DNA of 64,000 nucleotides from Sphingomonadaceae bacterium (GCA_947473355.1 CANJCQ010000004.1:1-64000); one strand, 5' to 3'. Positions 8,237 through 17,348 are shown, numbered from the stretch's first letter. The notes: generated by a model not told the origin, from the sequence alone. A program made the numbers and translations.

Positions 8237-9354
8237 CGTGCGGCCACCGCATTGGCCTGGGCCCTGCCTTTCCACATCCCGCCGCGCCCGCGCCAGTGCT
8301 GCCAGCCGGACCAGACCACGCAGAAGGTGTAGAACGAACCAATCAGCGGCTGCGCGAGGCCCCACAAGGGCGAGAGCCGGTAGAACCGCAGGATCGGCTG
8401 ATACATCGTGGCCATCAGGGCAAATGCCAGCGCACCGATCATCTGCTCGGTGCCATGGCCAAGCAGCGCCAGCCCCACCGGCACGACGAACATCAGGACC
8501 AGCCCGATCACGGTGGCGACGAAAAACAGCGGCGAATAGCGCAGCTGCGCATAGGCCGAGCGCGCAATCATCGCGCCGACTTCGCCTGAGCTGACATAGG
8601 GCCTGATCGAGCGTGAACGATGAGTCAGGCCCAGCCAGATCGGCCCCTGCCGCTTGATCAGCGCCCCCAGTGCGCAATCATCGATCAATGAGGTGCGGAT
8701 CGCGGCGATTCCGCCAGCGGCCTCCAACGCGGCGCAGTCGACCAGCACGCAGCCACCGGCTGCGCCCGCGATGGGCCCCGGGCGGTTCACCCAGTTGAAC
8801 GGATAGAGCATCGAGAAATAGTAGACGAAGGCAGGGACCAGCATGCGCTCAGGCCAGGTTTTGCAGTGCAACTGGGCCATGAAGGAGACGAGCTTGCGCT
8901 GCTTGCCTTCAGCAATGGTGACAAGACGCCGCAGTGTATCGGGTGCGTGTTCGATATCGGCGTCAGTGAGCCACAGGAAGCGCGGGGTTCCGGCGTGTGC
9001 GATGCCTTGGCTGACGGCCCAGAGCTTGCCGGTCCAGCCAGAGGCGAGCGGCTTGCCGCCGAGGACTTCGATGCGTTCAGCATTCAATCCACTCGCAACG
9101 TCCCCAGTGCCATCCTCGCTATTGTCATCGACCAGCAAGACGCGGAAATTGCCAGGATAATCCTGCCCGGCGACACTGCCGAGCGACCTCGCAATAACAT
9201 CAGCCTCGTTCCTCGCCGGGACGACCGCAACGACATCGGGCCACGCCGCCGGTTCGGCGCATTGAACCCCATCATCGCGCTCGCGGCAAAGCCAGAAGCC
9301 GGTGAGGCACAGGGCCACCCAGATCGCCAGCGCCAGCGCGCCCACCCAGATCAC
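8233..9354 (-). CDS. hpnB: hopene-associated glycosyltransferase HpnB
   Basis: This 373-residue GT2-family glycosyltransferase has an N-terminal membrane segment (VIWVGALALAIWVAL), then VVPARNEADVI, VLLVDDNSEDG and the DxD metal site LTDADIEH, and three to four C-terminal membrane helices ending in WKGRAQANAVAAR. HpnB genes recur in hopanoid loci, but the sugar and acceptor are not established. The start is a GTG overlapping the hpnA stop (GTGA); the longer frame upstream is a shadow of hpnA. Confidence 0.87.
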   Translation of the reverse strand: MIWVGALALAIWVALCLTGFWLCRERDDGVQCAEPAAWPDVVAVVPARNEADVIARSLGSVAGQDYPGNFRVLLVDDNSEDGTGDVASGLNAERIEVLGGKPLASGWTGKLWAVSQGIAHAGTPRFLWLTDADIEHAPDTLRRLVTIAEGKQRKLVSFMAQLHCKTWPERMLVPAFVYYFSMLYPFNWVNRPGPIAGAAGGCVLVDCAALEAAGGIAAIRTSLIDDCALGALIKRQGPIWLGLTHRSRSIRPYVSSGEVGAMIARSAYAQLRYSPLFFVATVIGLVLMFVVPVGLALLGHGTEQMIGALAFALMATMYQPILRFYRLSPLWGLAQPLIGSFYTFCVVWSGWQHWRGRGGMWKGRAQANAVAAR

Positions 9355-10346
9355 CGGATCATACCCTGTGCCCGCGACCAATTCAGCGCATCGCGCAGGG
9401 CTTCGGCATAAGGCCGCGCCGTATAGCCCAGTTCGCGCTCCGCCTTGGCCGAAGAGTAATACATCTTGTGCCGGGCCATACGCAGCGAATCGAGGGTGAG
9501 GAATGGCTCCTTGCCTGAAAGCCGCGCCCATTGCTCGGCGGCCCATGCCAGCGGAAACAGTGGCGTGACAGGCAGCTCCACCTTGGGCGGCTTGCGGCCC
9601 AGAATCCGGGCGATCTCTGCCAGCATCTCCGACAGCGCGACATCTTGCCCGCCCAGAACATAGCGCTCGCCGATCCGCCCCTTCTCCAGCGCCAGCAAGT
9701 GCCCGCGCGCGACATCGTCGACATGGACCAGATTGAGCCCGCTATCGACATAGGCCGGCAGGCCGCCCTTGGCCGCCTCGACGATGATGCGGCCCGTGGG
9801 TGTCGGCTTGACGTCGCGTGGGCCGATCGGGGTCGATGGGTTGACGATGACGGCTGGCAAGCCCTGTTCCGCAACCATGCGCTCGACCAGCCGCTCAGCG
9901 ATAACCTTGCTGCGCTTGTAGGCACCAGTCGCCTGTTCTGGCGTGGCGGGATGCGTCTCGTCGGAAGGGCCGTTGTCGCCAGGCAGGAGAGTCGCGACAG
10001 AGCTGGTATAGACCACCCGGCGCACCCCGACACGCAGCGCGGCCTGCATCACTGCCTCGGTCATCGCCAGATTGTTGCGGACAATCTCTGCCGGGTCGGG
10101 CGCCCAGACGCGGTAGTCGGCAGCAACGTGGAACAGTTCCCCTGCCCCGGCCATTGCGTCTCGCATGGCTGCTGCATCGCGCAGGTCGGCTTCAAACAGC
10201 TCGCCGGGAAAGTCGGCCAGGTTGGTGCGGTCACTCGAGGCGCGCACGACGCCGCGCAGCCGCCGCCCGCTCGCCGCCAGCACATGCGCCACCGCCGAGC
10301 CGACGAAGCCCGCGACACCGGTCACAACTGTTATATCGCCGCTCAC
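9351..10346 (-). CDS. hpnA: hopanoid-associated sugar epimerase HpnA
   Basis: HpnA is a 331-residue NAD(P)-dependent short-chain/extended epimerase-dehydratase family protein. The Rossmann motif TGVAGFVGSA lies near the N-terminus and the catalytic YxxxK is in GAYKRSK. Its exact reaction in hopanoid synthesis is not known. The chosen start is GTG at 10346 (VSGDITVVTG) because an AGGGAC ribosome site lies about eight bases upstream and the Rossmann fold begins at once; the frame extends further only through the divergent hpnI start region. It is the first gene of the operon, with a 55-bp divergent spacer to hpnI copy 1. Confidence 0.88.
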   Translation of the reverse strand: MSGDITVVTGVAGFVGSAVAHVLAASGRRLRGVVRASSDRTNLADFPGELFEADLRDAAAMRDAMAGAGELFHVAADYRVWAPDPAEIVRNNLAMTEAVMQAALRVGVRRVVYTSSVATLLPGDNGPSDETHPATPEQATGAYKRSKVIAERLVERMVAEQGLPAVIVNPSTPIGPRDVKPTPTGRIIVEAAKGGLPAYVDSGLNLVHVDDVARGHLLALEKGRIGERYVLGGQDVALSEMLAEIARILGRKPPKVELPVTPLFPLAWAAEQWARLSGKEPFLTLDSLRMARHKMYYSSAKAERELGYTARPYAEALRDALNWSRAQGMIR

Positions 10347-10401
10347 GCGGGCGTCCCTAGAAGGTTTTGCGCGAGGGCGGAAGCCGTGTAGGGGCGCCGC
10401 G

Positions 10402-11688
10402 ATGACTCTGGCGCTCGCGATTGGATATTTTTTTGCCGCATTGGCGGTGGTCGGCATTGCCTACCAGCTGATCGCGCTGGCGGCAGTGTGGCGGTTCTTT
10501 GCGAGGGCTGCGCCGCGCAGCGCTGGCACCGAGCCTGTTACCATTCTCAAGCCACTCCACGGCGCGGAGCCGCGACTTGTGGAAAATCTCGCCAGTTTTC
10601 TGGCGCAGGTTTATGCCGGACCGGTGCAGATGGTCTGCGGGGTGGGTGGCGCCGAGGATCCGGCGGTTCTTGCGGTTCACGAACTGTCACGCAAATCAGA
10701 AGCCTTGTCATTCCCGCGAAAGCGGGAACCCACCTCCCAGGTTAGCCTCCAAAGCCAGGCTCAAGGTGTGACCACAACTCAGGAGCTAGGTCCCCGCTTT
10801 CGCGGGGATGACGAGGCTGGTTTTGTTACGAATGGTGTGATCACCCTCAACACCGGCCCCCTCGCGCCGGGAGCCAATGCTAAAATCGGCAATCTCATCG
10901 CCATGATGCCGGCGGCGATGCACGATGTGCTGGTGGTCTCCGATTCCGACATGGTGGTCGATAGCTTATACCTGTCCCGCATCCTCGGCGCGCTCGAACA
11001 GCCAGGTATCGGTGCTGTCACCTGCCTTTATGCCGGCCGCGGCGATGCCGGCGGGTGGTCGCGGATCAGTGCAGCGGCCATGTCATACACGGGCCTGCCC
11101 AACATGGTCATGGCGCTGGCGACCAGCATCGCCCAGCCTTGCCTCGGCTCGACAATAGCCATCCGGCGCGAGAATTTGGCGGCGATCGGCGGGTTTGAAC
11201 GCTTTGCCGATGTTCTGGCCGACGACTATGCGATTGGCGAGGCGGTTGCCGGACTGGGCCTGAAAGTCGCAGTGCCGCCGATGGTGCTCACCCATGCCTG
11301 CGCCCACCGTAACCTCGCCGAACTGTGGCACCAGCACTTGCGCTGGTCGGCGACAATCCGCGGGGTCGCGCCGATGCGTCATGCTGGTTCAGGGGTGACT
11401 CATGCCCTTGCTTTTGCGGCAATTGCTGCCCTGTTTCTGCCAGTTCCGGGATTCTGGCTGATTGCTGCAGCGCTGGCGGTGCGCGTGGCCATGGCCCTGA
11501 GTGTCAATCGAATAGCGGGCGTTCGCAGCAGGTTCATCTTGGCTCTTCCACTGGCCGACTTCCTCGAATTTGCGGTGTTTATCGCCAGTCTTTTTGCCCG
11601 AAAGATTGATTGGCGCGGCAGCCGTCTTAGAATAATGGGCCAAGGCCGCATTGCGGACCAGAATCCTTCTGCATCGGAAAATTCATGA
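10402..11688 (+). CDS. hpnI: HpnI-family glycosyltransferase, copy 1, with an in-frame palindromic repeat insert
   Basis: HpnI transfers N-acetylglucosamine to bacteriohopanetetrol; it belongs to the ceramide-glucosyltransferase-like GT2/GT21 group. The 428-residue product has an N-terminal membrane helix, VTILKPLHG, GANAKIGNLI, the VSDSDM metal site, ADDYAIG, the QHLRW (QxxRW-like) motif and C-terminal membrane helices ending near WRGSRLRIMG. Residues about 102-137 are encoded by a palindromic repeat (10707-10812) and contain FPRKRE and PRFRGDDE, peptides foreign to the family. The 388-residue second copy (16057-17223) lacks them. All catalytic motifs remain, so activity is possible but unproven. 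The stop overlaps hpnJ (ATGA). Confidence 0.87.
   Translation: MTLALAIGYFFAALAVVGIAYQLIALAAVWRFFARAAPRSAGTEPVTILKPLHGAEPRLVENLASFLAQVYAGPVQMVCGVGGAEDPAVLAVHELSRKSEALSFPRKREPTSQVSLQSQAQGVTTTQELGPRFRGDDEAGFVTNGVITLNTGPLAPGANAKIGNLIAMMPAAMHDVLVVSDSDMVVDSLYLSRILGALEQPGIGAVTCLYAGRGDAGGWSRISAAAMSYTGLPNMVMALATSIAQPCLGSTIAIRRENLAAIGGFERFADVLADDYAIGEAVAGLGLKVAVPPMVLTHACAHRNLAELWHQHLRWSATIRGVAPMRHAGSGVTHALAFAAIAALFLPVPGFWLIAAALAVRVAMALSVNRIAGVRSRFILALPLADFLEFAVFIASLFARKIDWRGSRLRIMGQGRIADQNPSASENS
10707..10812. repeat. palindromic repeat (TTCCCGCGAAAGCGGGAA type) inside hpnI copy 1
   Basis: Inverted ends GTCATTCCCGCGAAAGCGGG (10707-10726) and, in reverse, CCCCGCTTTCGCGGGGATGAC (10792-10812) bound a 106-bp unit. 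Each end is itself a small palindrome (CCCGCGAAAGCGGG and CCCCGCTTTCGCGGGG). This type of repeat is widely scattered in alphaproteobacterial genomes, normally between genes. Here no stop codon interrupts the host frame. The site is a loop before the beta strand GVITLN, equivalent to a short loop in the second HpnI. Confidence 0.88.
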
Positions 11689-13130
11689 AACGGACCCTCT
11701 TTCTTCAGGCCCCTTCGTTTGACGGCTACGATGGCGGGGCCGGCGCGCGCTATCAGATGAAGCGCGAGGTCAAGAGCTTCTGGTATCCCACCTGGCTGGC
11801 CCAGCCCGCCGCCATGGTCGAGGGATCGAAGCTGATTGACGCGCCGGCGCACGATCTGTCGTGGGAAGATATCGCGCATGAGTTCGACGAGCGCGATCTG
11901 GTGATCCTCCACACCTCGACTCCCAGCTTCAATCAGGACACCCGCACCGCGAAGCTGATCAAGCTCCGCAATCCCGCAATCATGATCGGCTTCGTCGGCG
12001 CGAAAGTCGCGGTGCAACCCGAGGAAAGTCTGCGGGATTGCGATGCGATCGATTTCGTCTGCCGCGAGGAGTATGATTTCACTTGCGTCGAGCTGGCCGA
12101 AGGCAGGCCGCTGGCCGAGATCGACGGAATTACCTGGCGTGGCCCCGACGGCTCATTGGTTCGCAACAAGGACCGGGCGCAGATCGAGGATATGGACGTG
12201 CTGCCGATGGTCTCGCCCATCTACAAGCGCGATCTCGATACCTCCAAATACTTCGGCGGCTATCAGCGCCACCCCTATATCTCGTTCTACACCGGGCGCG
12301 GCTGCAAGAGCCGCTGCACTTTCTGCCTGTGGCCACAGACCATCAGCGGCCACAACTTCCGGCATCGTTCGGCTGGTAAGGTAGCGGAAGAGGTCGCCTA
12401 CATCCTGCGCGAAATGCCGGAAGTGAAGGAGATCTTCTTCGACGACGATACCCTGACCGACGCGCACGACCACGTCAAAGAACTGTCAGTCGAACTCGGC
12501 AAGCTCGGCTTCGGCAAGCCCGGCTTTCCGGTTACCTGGGGCTGCAACGCCAAGGCCAACGTGCCGCGCGATGTGCTCAAGGTGATGAAGGAAAACGGCT
12601 GCCGCGTGTTGCTTGTCGGCTATGAAAGCGGCAACCAGCAGATCCTGCACAACATCAAGAAGGGCATTCTGGTCACCAAGGCGCGCGAGTTCACCAAGGA
12701 CGCGCACGAGCTTGGCCTGACCATCCACGGCACGTTCATCCTCGGCCTGCCCGGCGAAACACTGGAGACCATCGAAGAAACCACCCGCTATGCGATGGAG
12801 CTCAACCCGCACACCATCCAGGTCAGCCTCGCCGCGCCTTATCCCGGGACTTTCCTCTACAAGCAGGCGACCGAAAACGGCTGGTTCTCGGGCACTGATA
12901 TGCTGCTCGACGATGGCGGCAACCAGATCGCCCAGCTCTCCTATCCGCACCTCTCCAGCGCTGTGATCTTCGACAAGGTGGAAGAGATGTACCGGCGTTT
13001 CTATTTCCGCCCGCGCAAGATCGGCTCTATCGTCGGCGAGATGCTGCGCGATTGGGACATGATGAAGCGGCGCTTGCGCGAAGGCGTCGAATTCTTCGAC
13101 TTCCTGCGCCGCCGGAAGGAAGCCGCCTGA
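11685..13130 (+). CDS. hpnJ: hopanoid biosynthesis radical SAM protein HpnJ
   Basis: HpnJ is a B12-binding-domain radical SAM protein needed to contract glucosaminyl-hopanoid to the cyclitol ether form. The 481-residue product has an N-terminal cobalamin-binding-like Rossmann region (residues ~1-170), the cluster motif CKSRCTFCLWP (Cys 207, 211, 214), FFDDDTLT and the GYESGNQQIL and HGTFILGLPGET segments of the TIM barrel. ATG overlaps the hpnI copy 1 stop. It works with HpnI and HpnK, both encoded nearby. Confidence 0.92.
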   Translation: MKRTLFLQAPSFDGYDGGAGARYQMKREVKSFWYPTWLAQPAAMVEGSKLIDAPAHDLSWEDIAHEFDERDLVILHTSTPSFNQDTRTAKLIKLRNPAIMIGFVGAKVAVQPEESLRDCDAIDFVCREEYDFTCVELAEGRPLAEIDGITWRGPDGSLVRNKDRAQIEDMDVLPMVSPIYKRDLDTSKYFGGYQRHPYISFYTGRGCKSRCTFCLWPQTISGHNFRHRSAGKVAEEVAYILREMPEVKEIFFDDDTLTDAHDHVKELSVELGKLGFGKPGFPVTWGCNAKANVPRDVLKVMKENGCRVLLVGYESGNQQILHNIKKGILVTKAREFTKDAHELGLTIHGTFILGLPGETLETIEETTRYAMELNPHTIQVSLAAPYPGTFLYKQATENGWFSGTDMLLDDGGNQIAQLSYPHLSSAVIFDKVEEMYRRFYFRPRKIGSIVGEMLRDWDMMKRRLREGVEFFDFLRRRKEAA

Positions 13131-13134
13131 AGCG

Positions 13135-14256
13135 ATGCTTGCGGCGCACCTTGCACTTGCGACGCTGACGGTAACACCGGCGAGCGACCATATCGCCGTT
13201 TCTCCCGTTGTTGCGGCAGAAGCGACGCTATCTGCTGAGCAAAAGGGCATTGCGCTCGCAACACCTGCCAGCCTTATTCCCTTGCCTCCGAAAGAGGGGG
13301 AAATTCCTGGCTTTCGCTACTTCGTTTCAGGCCTTGCCGATGCGCCAGATGCGGCACCTGGCCCGGGCGAAACTGCCACACCCCGATTGATTGAACCCGC
13401 ACCTGGCGACTCAACCGTCGATATCACTCTGCCAGCCAGCGCCAGCGCAAAGCCCGATCCTGAGGCATCGCTCGATGATATCGATCTGGCTGCCCCCAAG
13501 GCATTTCCCGACCCGCTGGAACCGATCAACCGCATTTCCTACGCTATCAGCCAGCCGATCGACCGTTTTATTCTGCGACCGGCGGCCATGGTCTACAAGA
13601 CCGTCATTCCCAAACCTGCCCGCGATGGCGCGCGCAATGCCATTTCCAACTTTGGCGAACCGATCGTCTTCCTCAACGATGTCATCCAGCTGCGGCCAAA
13701 GCGCGCGATCCGCACGCTCGGCCGCTTTCTGATCAATTCGATTCTGGGACTTGGCGGCATTTTCGACATCGCCAAGCGCAAGCCGTTCCACATCGAGCAT
13801 CACAACAACGGCTTTGCCGACACTTTGGGCTACATCGGGATCGGCCCGATCCTCTATGTCTATCTGCCAGTGCTGGGCCCGACCACACTGCGGGATTCAG
13901 CCGGATCTTACGGCGATTCCTATTTCTGGGATCGCAACCTCCACAAGCTGATCCACCCCAATGGACGAAGCCCCTATTTCAGAACTCAGCCCAAGCTGGG
14001 GAAATCGGGAACGATCATCACGGTCATAAGTGGTCTCGATCAGCGGGCCGAAAGCGATGACGATCTGCAGCGTTTCAAGAGCGACTCTGTCGATCCTTAT
14101 GCCGCGCTCCGTGCCAACTATCTGCAGGATCGCGCCGGTGAAATTGCCGCCTTGCGGGCAAAGGACGGCGAGGCTCCGGCGGCCGAAGGGTTCAGCGATC
14201 CGCTGGTCGATCCCGAAGCAACGCCCCCGGCAACGGCACCGACACCCGCTCCCTAA
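13135..14256 (+). CDS. mlaA: MlaA (VacJ) family outer-membrane lipid transport protein
   Basis: The 373-residue product carries the MlaA core: DPLEPINRISYAISQPIDRFILRP (split here as DPLEPINRISY and DRFILRP, near residues 128-150), ISNFGEPIVFLND, RTLGRFLINSILGLGG and a PVLGPTTLRDSAG segment. MlaA removes phospholipids from the outer membrane or feeds the Mla chain. The N-terminus is a hydrophobic signal-like segment but has no cysteine, so the usual lipoprotein anchor is missing; residues ~30-120 and the C-terminus are Pro/Ala-rich spacers. It starts four bases after hpnJ and is likely co-transcribed. Link to HpnM (MlaC-like) is inferred. Confidence 0.87.
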   Translation: MLAAHLALATLTVTPASDHIAVSPVVAAEATLSAEQKGIALATPASLIPLPPKEGEIPGFRYFVSGLADAPDAAPGPGETATPRLIEPAPGDSTVDITLPASASAKPDPEASLDDIDLAAPKAFPDPLEPINRISYAISQPIDRFILRPAAMVYKTVIPKPARDGARNAISNFGEPIVFLNDVIQLRPKRAIRTLGRFLINSILGLGGIFDIAKRKPFHIEHHNNGFADTLGYIGIGPILYVYLPVLGPTTLRDSAGSYGDSYFWDRNLHKLIHPNGRSPYFRTQPKLGKSGTIITVISGLDQRAESDDDLQRFKSDSVDPYAALRANYLQDRAGEIAALRAKDGEAPAAEGFSDPLVDPEATPPATAPTPAP

Positions 14257-15188
14257 GGCTTGCGCCGTCGCCACTCAAACAGCGGCCACAGGATCAACGG
14301 CAAGGCCATCAGCGCGTCGCGCAGCCGCAGGATCAGCCCGAGCGCCAGCGCTTGCGGCACGGTCAGGCCGAACAGCAGGCCCGCGGCGACCAGTGCGGCT
14401 TCCTGGCTGACCAGCCCGGCCGGGATGAAGAAGAACATCGCCCGCCCGGCATAGGCCGCACTCTCGATCGCTACAGCCTCATAAAGCGTAAGATCATAGC
14501 CGAGCGCCGAGGCCGCCATCCAGATCTGTACCCCGCCCCCGAACCAGGCCACGGCATGGAGCAAGAAAGCCAAAGGCATGCCGCCTTGTTGACGGCGCGC
14601 TTCCGCCACCAGCTTGTGCCACTCGCCAATCAGACTCTGGGCCAGCCGGGAACCCGCGCCGAATTTCCACCACAATACTGCAACCGCCAGCACCGCCCCC
14701 GCCCCGGCCGATGCGAACAGGCCGGAATGCTGCGGCAGTGTCAGCGCAAGCGGCCACTTGTGCCACAGGACCCAGACAGCAAAGCCGATGAAGGGAAACT
14801 GCGCCGCGATTTCCGCGACCTTGTCGAGAAAGCTGGCGCTGATCGCTGCGCGCGTCTCGCCGCCCGCCAGCACCAAGGTCCGCGCGCCGATCGCAGCGCT
14901 GAAGCCGGGAACCGAGACCGGCAGATTGCCGCTGGCATCGCGCAGCACCCGCGAGCCAAGGCAAGCCATGTAGCTCACCCCCGGACGCAGCGCCCACAGC
15001 GCCGCTGCGCAGAGCAGCATGGCCACGGCCTGCGCGGGGAAAGTCGCCAGCACCGAAAGCAGGGTCACTTGCGCCATGGCTTCGATCAGCAGCGCGCGAA
15101 GATTGGCCGATGCCAGCACCAGCCCGATCAGGGCCAGCACCACCAGCAGCCCGAGCAAGGCCCCGCCCCAGCCTGATTTTCTTTGCAT
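14253..15188 (-). CDS. hpnL: HpnL-type integral membrane protein
   Basis: This roughly 311-residue protein is almost entirely hydrophobic, with seven or more predicted membrane helices, and matches the lysylphosphatidylglycerol-synthase transmembrane-region family seen in hopanoid loci as HpnL (motifs FPFIGFAVWVLW, FFFIPAGLVSQEAALV and LRLRDALMALP). Its biochemical role is unknown; a transport or flippase role is speculation. ATG at 15188 is used; a TTG at 15197 overlapping the hpnK stop as TTGA would fit the coupling pattern of this locus. The gene ends overlapping the mlaA stop, convergently. Confidence 0.8.
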   Translation of the reverse strand: MQRKSGWGGALLGLLVVLALIGLVLASANLRALLIEAMAQVTLLSVLATFPAQAVAMLLCAAALWALRPGVSYMACLGSRVLRDASGNLPVSVPGFSAAIGARTLVLAGGETRAAISASFLDKVAEIAAQFPFIGFAVWVLWHKWPLALTLPQHSGLFASAGAGAVLAVAVLWWKFGAGSRLAQSLIGEWHKLVAEARRQQGGMPLAFLLHAVAWFGGGVQIWMAASALGYDLTLYEAVAIESAAYAGRAMFFFIPAGLVSQEAALVAAGLLFGLTVPQALALGLILRLRDALMALPLILWPLFEWRRRKP

Positions 15189-15193
15189 GTCGC

Positions 15194-16060
15194 TCAAGCC
15201 AGATCAGCCCAGCGGATCAGGTCAATGCCGCGACGTTCCACTTCGGCGCGCACTTTCGGACTGGTCAAAGCCGCAAGCTCATTGGCCTGCTTCCAGTGCG
15301 CTGGCGGGCAATGCTCGCCGCCCCAGGTCTCGGTCGCCGGGTGCAGGCCAAGCTCGGTCGCGCCCCCATGCTTGGTGGCTGGCAGATTGGCGAACAGGCT
15401 CAGCAGCAGCTCCTCGTTGATGAAGCCATCATCGATCTTGCCGAAGAATGTATCGTTGACTGCCACCCCGGTAGCACGGGCCTGCAGGCGCATGACCGAA
15501 GTCAGCGGCTTGCCGAAAATCGCATGGCCGAGCCGCGCGGCACTCTTGTTCTTGCCTGCGACCCTACGTGAAAAACCGAAGGGTTCATAAGGCACGCGCA
15601 GCGCCTTCAGCCCCAGCGGCACGCCATATTCCAGAGCCATGGCCAGCACCACCGGGTGCTGGTGGCAATGCCAGTGGCCGTCGAGATGGCCCAGTGCGAG
15701 GCCAGTCTTGCGGTATGCCTCGAACTGCGCCGAGATTTCGCGGCGGGCAGCCTTGCGCCCGCCCGGCGTGACCATGATCGCCGAGCCAGCCAGCACCGGG
15801 TTGTATCCCAGGTTTTTGCCATCCGGCGCGATGACCGAGCGGCCCTCTGCACTCGCGCGGGCCCCGAAGATCGCCAGATGCAGGCCGACCCCAAGCTCCG
15901 GCATCCGCTTCGCCCGGCGCACCGCATCTTCCGCTGCGTCGCCTGCAACGACAAGGCTGGCACAGGTCAGGATGCCATTGCGGTGAGCTTCTTCAACCGC
16001 TTCGTTGACCTCGAGCGACATGCCAAAATCGTCGGCAGTAACGATCAAACGCGCGGTCAT
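15194..16060 (-). CDS. hpnK: hopanoid N-acetylglucosamine deacetylase HpnK (YdjC-like)
   Basis: HpnK removes the acetyl group from the N-acetylglucosaminyl hopanoid made by HpnI. The 288-residue product has the YdjC/ChbG metal-site motifs TADDFGMS at the N-terminus and LGHLDGHWHCHQHP in the middle, plus GVGLHLAIFG. The ATG at 16060 overlaps the stop of hpnI copy 2 (ATGA), and the longer frame upstream shadows that gene. This coupling is the best evidence that copy 2 is the partner HpnI. Confidence 0.9.
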   Translation of the reverse strand: MTARLIVTADDFGMSLEVNEAVEEAHRNGILTCASLVVAGDAAEDAVRRAKRMPELGVGLHLAIFGARASAEGRSVIAPDGKNLGYNPVLAGSAIMVTPGGRKAARREISAQFEAYRKTGLALGHLDGHWHCHQHPVVLAMALEYGVPLGLKALRVPYEPFGFSRRVAGKNKSAARLGHAIFGKPLTSVMRLQARATGVAVNDTFFGKIDDGFINEELLLSLFANLPATKHGGATELGLHPATETWGGEHCPPAHWKQANELAALTSPKVRAEVERRGIDLIRWADLA

Positions 16061-17223
16061 AGGCCCTGCTCCTGCTTCAGCAATCCGCCGCGCTGCATAT
16101 CCAGCCGGCTCCCGCGCCACTCCACCTGCCGCACGGTCAGACCGCGCAGCCAGACGGCCCAGCAGAACAGATCGCGCAGCCAGATCCCGGCAAGCCCCGG
16201 GCGAGCGGCGGTTTCCGCGCGGCCAAAGCGGTGTTCGACCAGCCGGGCGAGCAGCCAGCGCAACAGGATCGGCAGGATGAAGCAGACAGCCGCGATCAGC
16301 CCTGGATGGAGCAGCAACAGCAGGGGCAGCGGCCCCGGGTGGCTCACCACAGTCGCCAGATTGCCCAAGGGATGCTCGCCCCTGTCAGTGCGTGACCAGC
16401 GCAATTCGTGGGCAAACAACTCGCTCACCGTGACATCATTGACCAGCGTTTCAACGACATGCGGCGCAAAAGCCAGCTTGTAGCCGCTCGCCAGCACCAT
16501 GCGGCCCAATGCCGCATCATCGCACAATTGCGAGGCCAGCGCGGCAAATCCGCCGCCGTGCTCCAGCACCTCGCGCCGCACTGCCGTCAATGGCCCATAG
16601 GTCACATCGAGCGCGCCCAGCCGCGCATGCAATGCCGCCATCGGCAGCGACCAATAGTCCAGATACCAGGCCCCGAAGCTGCGCACGGCATCTCCGCCAT
16701 GCCCCGGACGCCCACGATAAAGCGAGGTCACTCCGCCTATCCCGGGGGCAGACAGGGCATCGATTGAGGCCTGCAAGGCACCGGGCGGGATGACGATGTC
16801 GCTATCGGAGACCACGACCACCTCCGCCAGACCGCCCTTGCACATGTTGATCAGGTTGCTGACCTTGGGGTTTCCGCCATGCTGCTGGCTGTCAGCGACA
16901 AAGATGGCATCGCAGTGCGGGTAACGCGCGGCAATCTCCCGGGCGAGCATGAGCGCGGGATCGTCTGCCCGCGCCGCTCCGAAGACATATTGCACTGGCG
17001 ATGCAAGCTGCTGCGCGAAAAAGCTGGTAAGGGCCTCTTCAAGCCCATCCTCCAACCCGCACAGCGGTTTGAGCAAGGTGACCTGTGGCGGGAGCGGCCA
17101 GCCCGGCCCGCGCCCCGGCTTCCAGCTCGCAACTGCGGCCAGCGCCAGCAGGCGATAGGCAGTTGCTGCTGCGCACAGCGCCAGCACACACCACCAGATC
17201 GCGCCAGACAGGGCCGAAATCAC
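16057..17223 (-). CDS. hpnI: HpnI-family glycosyltransferase, copy 2
   Basis: The 388-residue product has the same layout as copy 1: an N-terminal membrane helix (SGAIWWCVLALCAAATAY), VTLLKPLCG, the metal site VVVSDSDIV, GNPKVSNLINM, QLCDDAALG, the ELRWSRTDRG segment and C-terminal membrane helices ending in WRGSRLDM. No insert is present. The GTG start at 17223 has an ideal GGAGG site five bases upstream; the frame continues further only through non-coding sequence. It heads the operon hpnI-hpnK-hpnL. The predicted reaction is GlcNAc transfer to bacteriohopanetetrol. Having two HpnI paralogues in one locus is unusual. Confidence 0.88.
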   Translation of the reverse strand: MISALSGAIWWCVLALCAAATAYRLLALAAVASWKPGRGPGWPLPPQVTLLKPLCGLEDGLEEALTSFFAQQLASPVQYVFGAARADDPALMLAREIAARYPHCDAIFVADSQQHGGNPKVSNLINMCKGGLAEVVVVSDSDIVIPPGALQASIDALSAPGIGGVTSLYRGRPGHGGDAVRSFGAWYLDYWSLPMAALHARLGALDVTYGPLTAVRREVLEHGGGFAALASQLCDDAALGRMVLASGYKLAFAPHVVETLVNDVTVSELFAHELRWSRTDRGEHPLGNLATVVSHPGPLPLLLLLHPGLIAAVCFILPILLRWLLARLVEHRFGRAETAARPGLAGIWLRDLFCWAVWLRGLTVRQVEWRGSRLDMQRGGLLKQEQGL

Positions 17224-17348
17224 ATTATCCTCCGGTTCATGGCGCGAGGCCCAAGGGACTGGCTCCCTACAGCTTGGCTGGATCAAAGGAAACACACTGC
17301 ATTGCCCAAGCTTCCCCTTTTGCCCGTGTGTGACTATGGAACCCGGCC

